From assembly GCA_030620935.1 (NCBI GenBank), contig JAUXIP010000049.1, forward strand, positions 1 to 9,638: 9,638 nt of DNA, read 5' to 3'. Below the pieces are notes generated by a model. The model saw only the letters and a program-made list of their open reading frames with translations, was not told the origin of the DNA and ran no database searches. Shown here piece after piece: positions 7,548 through 9,638 of this stretch (position 1 is its first letter; each line of letters opens with the position of its first letter). Source of the DNA: Deltaproteobacteria bacterium (GTDB lineage Bacteria > Desulfobacterota_B > Binatia > UBA9968). The position numbers and the translations under genes are program-made.

Positions 7548-9492
7548 GGGGCACGGGCGGTGGGGGCAACGGTTCTGGCAGGCCTTCTTTGATAGACAGA
7601 GTGAGGGAAGGGCTTACAATCCCAGCGTATCTTGCCGTGATATCGACCTTCCCTTCTTTCCGCCCGACGACTCGTCCTCTGGTATCCACAACTGCGATCG
7701 TTCGATCACTGCTATGCCATCCAATTCCTCGACGAATCTGAGCCTCCTCTCCATTGGAATATTTGCCCGTTGCTCTGAGAGTCACGCGTTCTTCGACCTT
7801 GAGCTCGCGTCTAGCCGCATCCACTCTTAAAGAAACCAGCCGGACGGGAAGCGGAGCTGGTGGGCGTCGCTCTTCACCTTTAACGGATAGTGCCCATGGC
7901 TCACTCGCCACACCTGCATACCGAGCAGTAATCTCCGCCTTCCCTTCTTTTTGAGTCTGCACCCAACCTTCAGGGCTGACGGTCGCCACGGAAAGGTCGC
8001 TACTCTGCCATTCTACTGCCTCTGAAATTTCATCCTTCCTGCCATCTGAGTATATCCCCCTGACCTTTAGGGCCAGACGTTCATCAATTCTGAGCTCCTC
8101 CCTGTCGCCATGGATCGTTAGAGAAACCACTTTCGGCGCCGGTTGGAGGGGCGCAGGCGGGAAGGGTTCTTCGATTACCCGACTTTTTTTCAGCCATATC
8201 GTTCCGCCGATAAGAACTGCCAGTACTAATAATAAGCCGGCTCCGACCAGTTGCCATTTGGCTACAGGAAAACCGGAACGTTTTTCGCTTCCTAATGACG
8301 ATTGACGAGAAAGCCGGGCTTCGGTACTCCCGCGCTCTTCCGGCTCTTCACGCAACCTCTCCGGCTCCTGGCCGACTTCCTTTGGGCTATCTTGACGTTC
8401 AAAGATGCGCCCATCCGGGCAACGCAGATAGAGCACGGGGGTGCCCCACTCCAGGCCGTTGCCCTGCGCGAAGATCGCCTTGCGCGCCTCTGCCAGGGCG
8501 GCATCCACCGGATAGCCGTCGGCTAGCGCGCCGTAAAACTCGTGCGCAAAGGTGACCGCCGCCTCATCCGTGATCTCGAATTGCATGGCGATGACCGCGG
8601 GGATACCCTGTTGCACCAAGCTCTGGGCTGTGCCGGCAAAGGGGTCCGCGCGCGAGGCGCGCGCCCCCTCGCAGGCATTGAGGATAGCCAGGCGCATCGC
8701 CCGGTGATCGTGCAGCAGCATCCCCAGATCCTGCCCGCTGACGGCGCGACCCCGCTCGTTTTCATCCTCCAGTATCAGCAGGCCGTCCTGAGAGCGCTGG
8801 TCGAAGCCTCCGTGGCCGATGAAGTGAAAAATGTGATACTCACCACGCCGCAGCCGCCGCTGCAGAGAGGCCAGCGTCGCATCGTCCAGCCGTTCCAGCA
8901 CCAGCAAACCACGCTGCTCCCAATCACCCAGCGCCTCGCGCAGATTAGACCACTCTCGCTCGACATCGAGTTGAGGATAGTCCGTAGGACTCGAAATCAT
9001 CACCAGCACCCGCAGCGGCGCTTTGACCGCCAGTGGCCGGATCCTCTCCGGCAAATCCAAGTAGCGCACGAAAGGGGTCTCAACCGAGAGGGCAAGAAAG
9101 CGATTGAGGGTGGGATTGTAGAGATACTCCCAAGGCAGATCGGCCAGTTCCGGGGCGTCGGTCAGATGCAGCCGGATGCGCAGGCCGTCTCCCCGGCGGG
9201 CGGCTTCGTCGAGGCTGCTCCTGAGGCAACCCAGCACATCTCCCTGAAAGACCGCTGAGAAGAGGCGCTCGCCGCAGCTCTTGGCCACGTTGACCTCCGG
9301 CGAATCGATGCGCCGCACGCCGAGCCGGGCACGACCGACTCGCAGGAAAAAATTTTCGAGTTCCAGATCCGAGAAGGGCAAGGTAAAGGTAGCAGAAGCC
9401 TGGCCGGACGGCGAATTCACTACCTGGGCACGGTAGTGATCTCCCGTACGCTGAACCAGCAGGTCAAAGTCAAGATAGGCAATGGCGGGCAC
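7534..9492 (-). CDS. Membrane-anchored CHAT-domain protein with two Big2 Ig-like domains
   Basis: A caspase-like CHAT (TPR-associated clan CD) protease candidate. The 652-aa product has an N-terminal domain (about 1-100) of the kind that precedes CHAT and contains a LPWEYLYN motif at 119-126. The core has HFIGHGGF with the likely catalytic His227 and ILNACEGAR with the likely nucleophile Cys274. GTAQSLVQQGIPAVIAMQF (287-305) and YPVDAALAEAR (327-337) are also typical of CHAT. A charged linker (365-405) leads to one transmembrane helix (about 413-434). Two tandem Big2 domains (455-538 and 552-635) and a Pro-rich end follow. With no signal peptide, the CHAT part should be cytoplasmic and the Ig domains outside. 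The start is a GTG at 9492 with GAGGAGG 5 bases upstream. The frame stops early; a TPR tail continues in +1. Substrate and role are unknown. Confidence 0.88.
   Translation of the reverse strand: MPAIAYLDFDLLVQRTGDHYRAQVVNSPSGQASATFTLPFSDLELENFFLRVGRARLGVRRIDSPEVNVAKSCGERLFSAVFQGDVLGCLRSSLDEAARRGDGLRIRLHLTDAPELADLPWEYLYNPTLNRFLALSVETPFVRYLDLPERIRPLAVKAPLRVLVMISSPTDYPQLDVEREWSNLREALGDWEQRGLLVLERLDDATLASLQRRLRRGEYHIFHFIGHGGFDQRSQDGLLILEDENERGRAVSGQDLGMLLHDHRAMRLAILNACEGARASRADPFAGTAQSLVQQGIPAVIAMQFEITDEAAVTFAHEFYGALADGYPVDAALAEARKAIFAQGNGLEWGTPVLYLRCPDGRIFERQDSPKEVGQEPERLREEPEERGSTEARLSRQSSLGSEKRSGFPVAKWQLVGAGLLLVLAVLIGGTIWLKKSRVIEEPFPPAPLQPAPKVVSLTIHGDREELRIDERLALKVRGIYSDGRKDEISEAVEWQSSDLSVATVSPEGWVQTQKEGKAEITARYAGVASEPWALSVKGEERRPPAPLPVRLVSLRVDAARRELKVEERVTLRATGKYSNGEEAQIRRGIGWHSSDRTIAVVDTRGRVVGRKEGKVDITARYAGIVSPSLTLSIKEGLPEPLPPPPVPPWKS
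7588..7839 (-). repeat. Second Big2 Ig-like domain (protein-level tandem repeat, copy 2)
   Basis: Residues 552-635 of the CHAT protein. They align without gaps to copy 1, with 37 of 84 identical residues by hand count, and share LVSL/VVSL, GKYSNG/GIYSDG, the W.SSD core and KEGK..ITARYAG. The unit spacing is 97 residues. Such domains usually serve as spacers or binding modules in surface proteins. Confidence 0.8.
7879..8130 (-). repeat. First Big2 Ig-like domain (protein-level tandem repeat, copy 1)
   Basis: Residues 455-538 of the CHAT protein, with the Big2 hallmarks GIYSDG, WQSSD, ATV and the terminal KEGKAEITARYAG strand. It lies about 20 residues after the transmembrane helix, reached through a Pro-rich spacer. 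The divergence from copy 2 points to an old duplication. Confidence 0.8.
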
Positions 9493-9638
9493 GGTAACCT
9501 CCTCAATAGGCTGGAGACAGCGTTTTCCAACCCTCTGTCGAGCTTTGAGACACCGTCACCTTACGAAGTCGACACTACTCTTTCCTAATCCAGCCGGGAA
9601 GCTCGTAACACCTTAAAAACTTGGCCGACATGTTAGGC
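9493..9638. other. Upstream region of the CHAT gene
   Basis: No supported gene. It contains the ribosome binding site GAGGAGG (minus strand, 9504-9498). No clear promoter was found. TTGGAA and TATTGA with a 16-bp spacer exist on the minus strand, but the match is weak. Confidence 0.5.
9498..9504 (-). promoter_or_regulatory. Shine-Dalgarno deciding the GTG start of the CHAT gene
   Basis: The minus strand reads GAGGAGG, 5 bases before the GTG at 9492-9490. This strong site settles the start in the absence of a nearby ATG. Confidence 0.8.

Noticed and set aside
8542..9258. Open frame of 238 codons on the plus strand
   Set aside because: It is antisense to the CHAT domain. High GC removes stop codons there, and the CHAT motifs on the other strand are convincing.
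9620..9638. Integron attC-like end: the minus strand begins GCCTAACATGTCGGCCAAG, similar to an attC R/L box pair
   Set aside because: No complementary L/R boxes (a GTTRRRY-type core with a matching stem) occur within 150 bp on the same side, so no foldable attC can be drawn. No integrase or gene cassette is seen.

Overview
The window looks like a bacterial chromosome fragment: dense genes, Shine-Dalgarno sites, sigma70-like promoters and overlapping housekeeping genes, with GC in the mid-50s by eye. The order era-der-ogt followed by dprA-topA, all on one strand, resembles deltaproteobacterial and neighbouring lineages (for example Nitrospirota or Methylomirabilota-type genomes). That placement is inference; the sequence alone does not fix a taxon.

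Positions 1-6331 are a minus-strand housekeeping block, read from right to left: era (GTPase for 16S rRNA/30S maturation), der (double GTPase for 50S maturation), ogt (O6-alkylguanine-DNA alkyltransferase), a 149-bp gap, dprA (RecA/ssDNA loader) and topA (DNA topoisomerase I). topA loses its C-terminal end at the window edge. era/der overlap by 43 bp and der/ogt by 4 bp (ATGA), so these three are very likely cotranscribed. dprA and topA are 38 bp apart and form a second tight pair, perhaps in the same transcript.

Positions 6332-6449 are a divergent intergenic region with one plausible promoter in each direction: leftward for era and rightward for a 278-aa TPR lipoprotein (6450-7286).

Positions 7353-9492 (minus) hold the accessory part: a GTG-started CHAT-domain (caspase-like) protein with a cytoplasmic protease-like domain, a single transmembrane helix and two tandem bacterial Ig-like (Big2) domains. 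Its reading frame closes early. A clear TPR tail continues in the +1 frame just after a five-base homopolymer, so the gene is either frameshifted, mis-assembled, or uses recoding. The CHAT-coding half is also clearly richer in GC than the rest of the gene and of the window, which suggests a mosaic built by domain exchange. The lipoprotein and the CHAT protein face each other tail to tail, both carry TPRs, and both are predicted to reach the cell envelope. Whether they work together is not shown. Positions 9493-9638 contain no gene that I can recognise beyond the CHAT gene's ribosome binding site.
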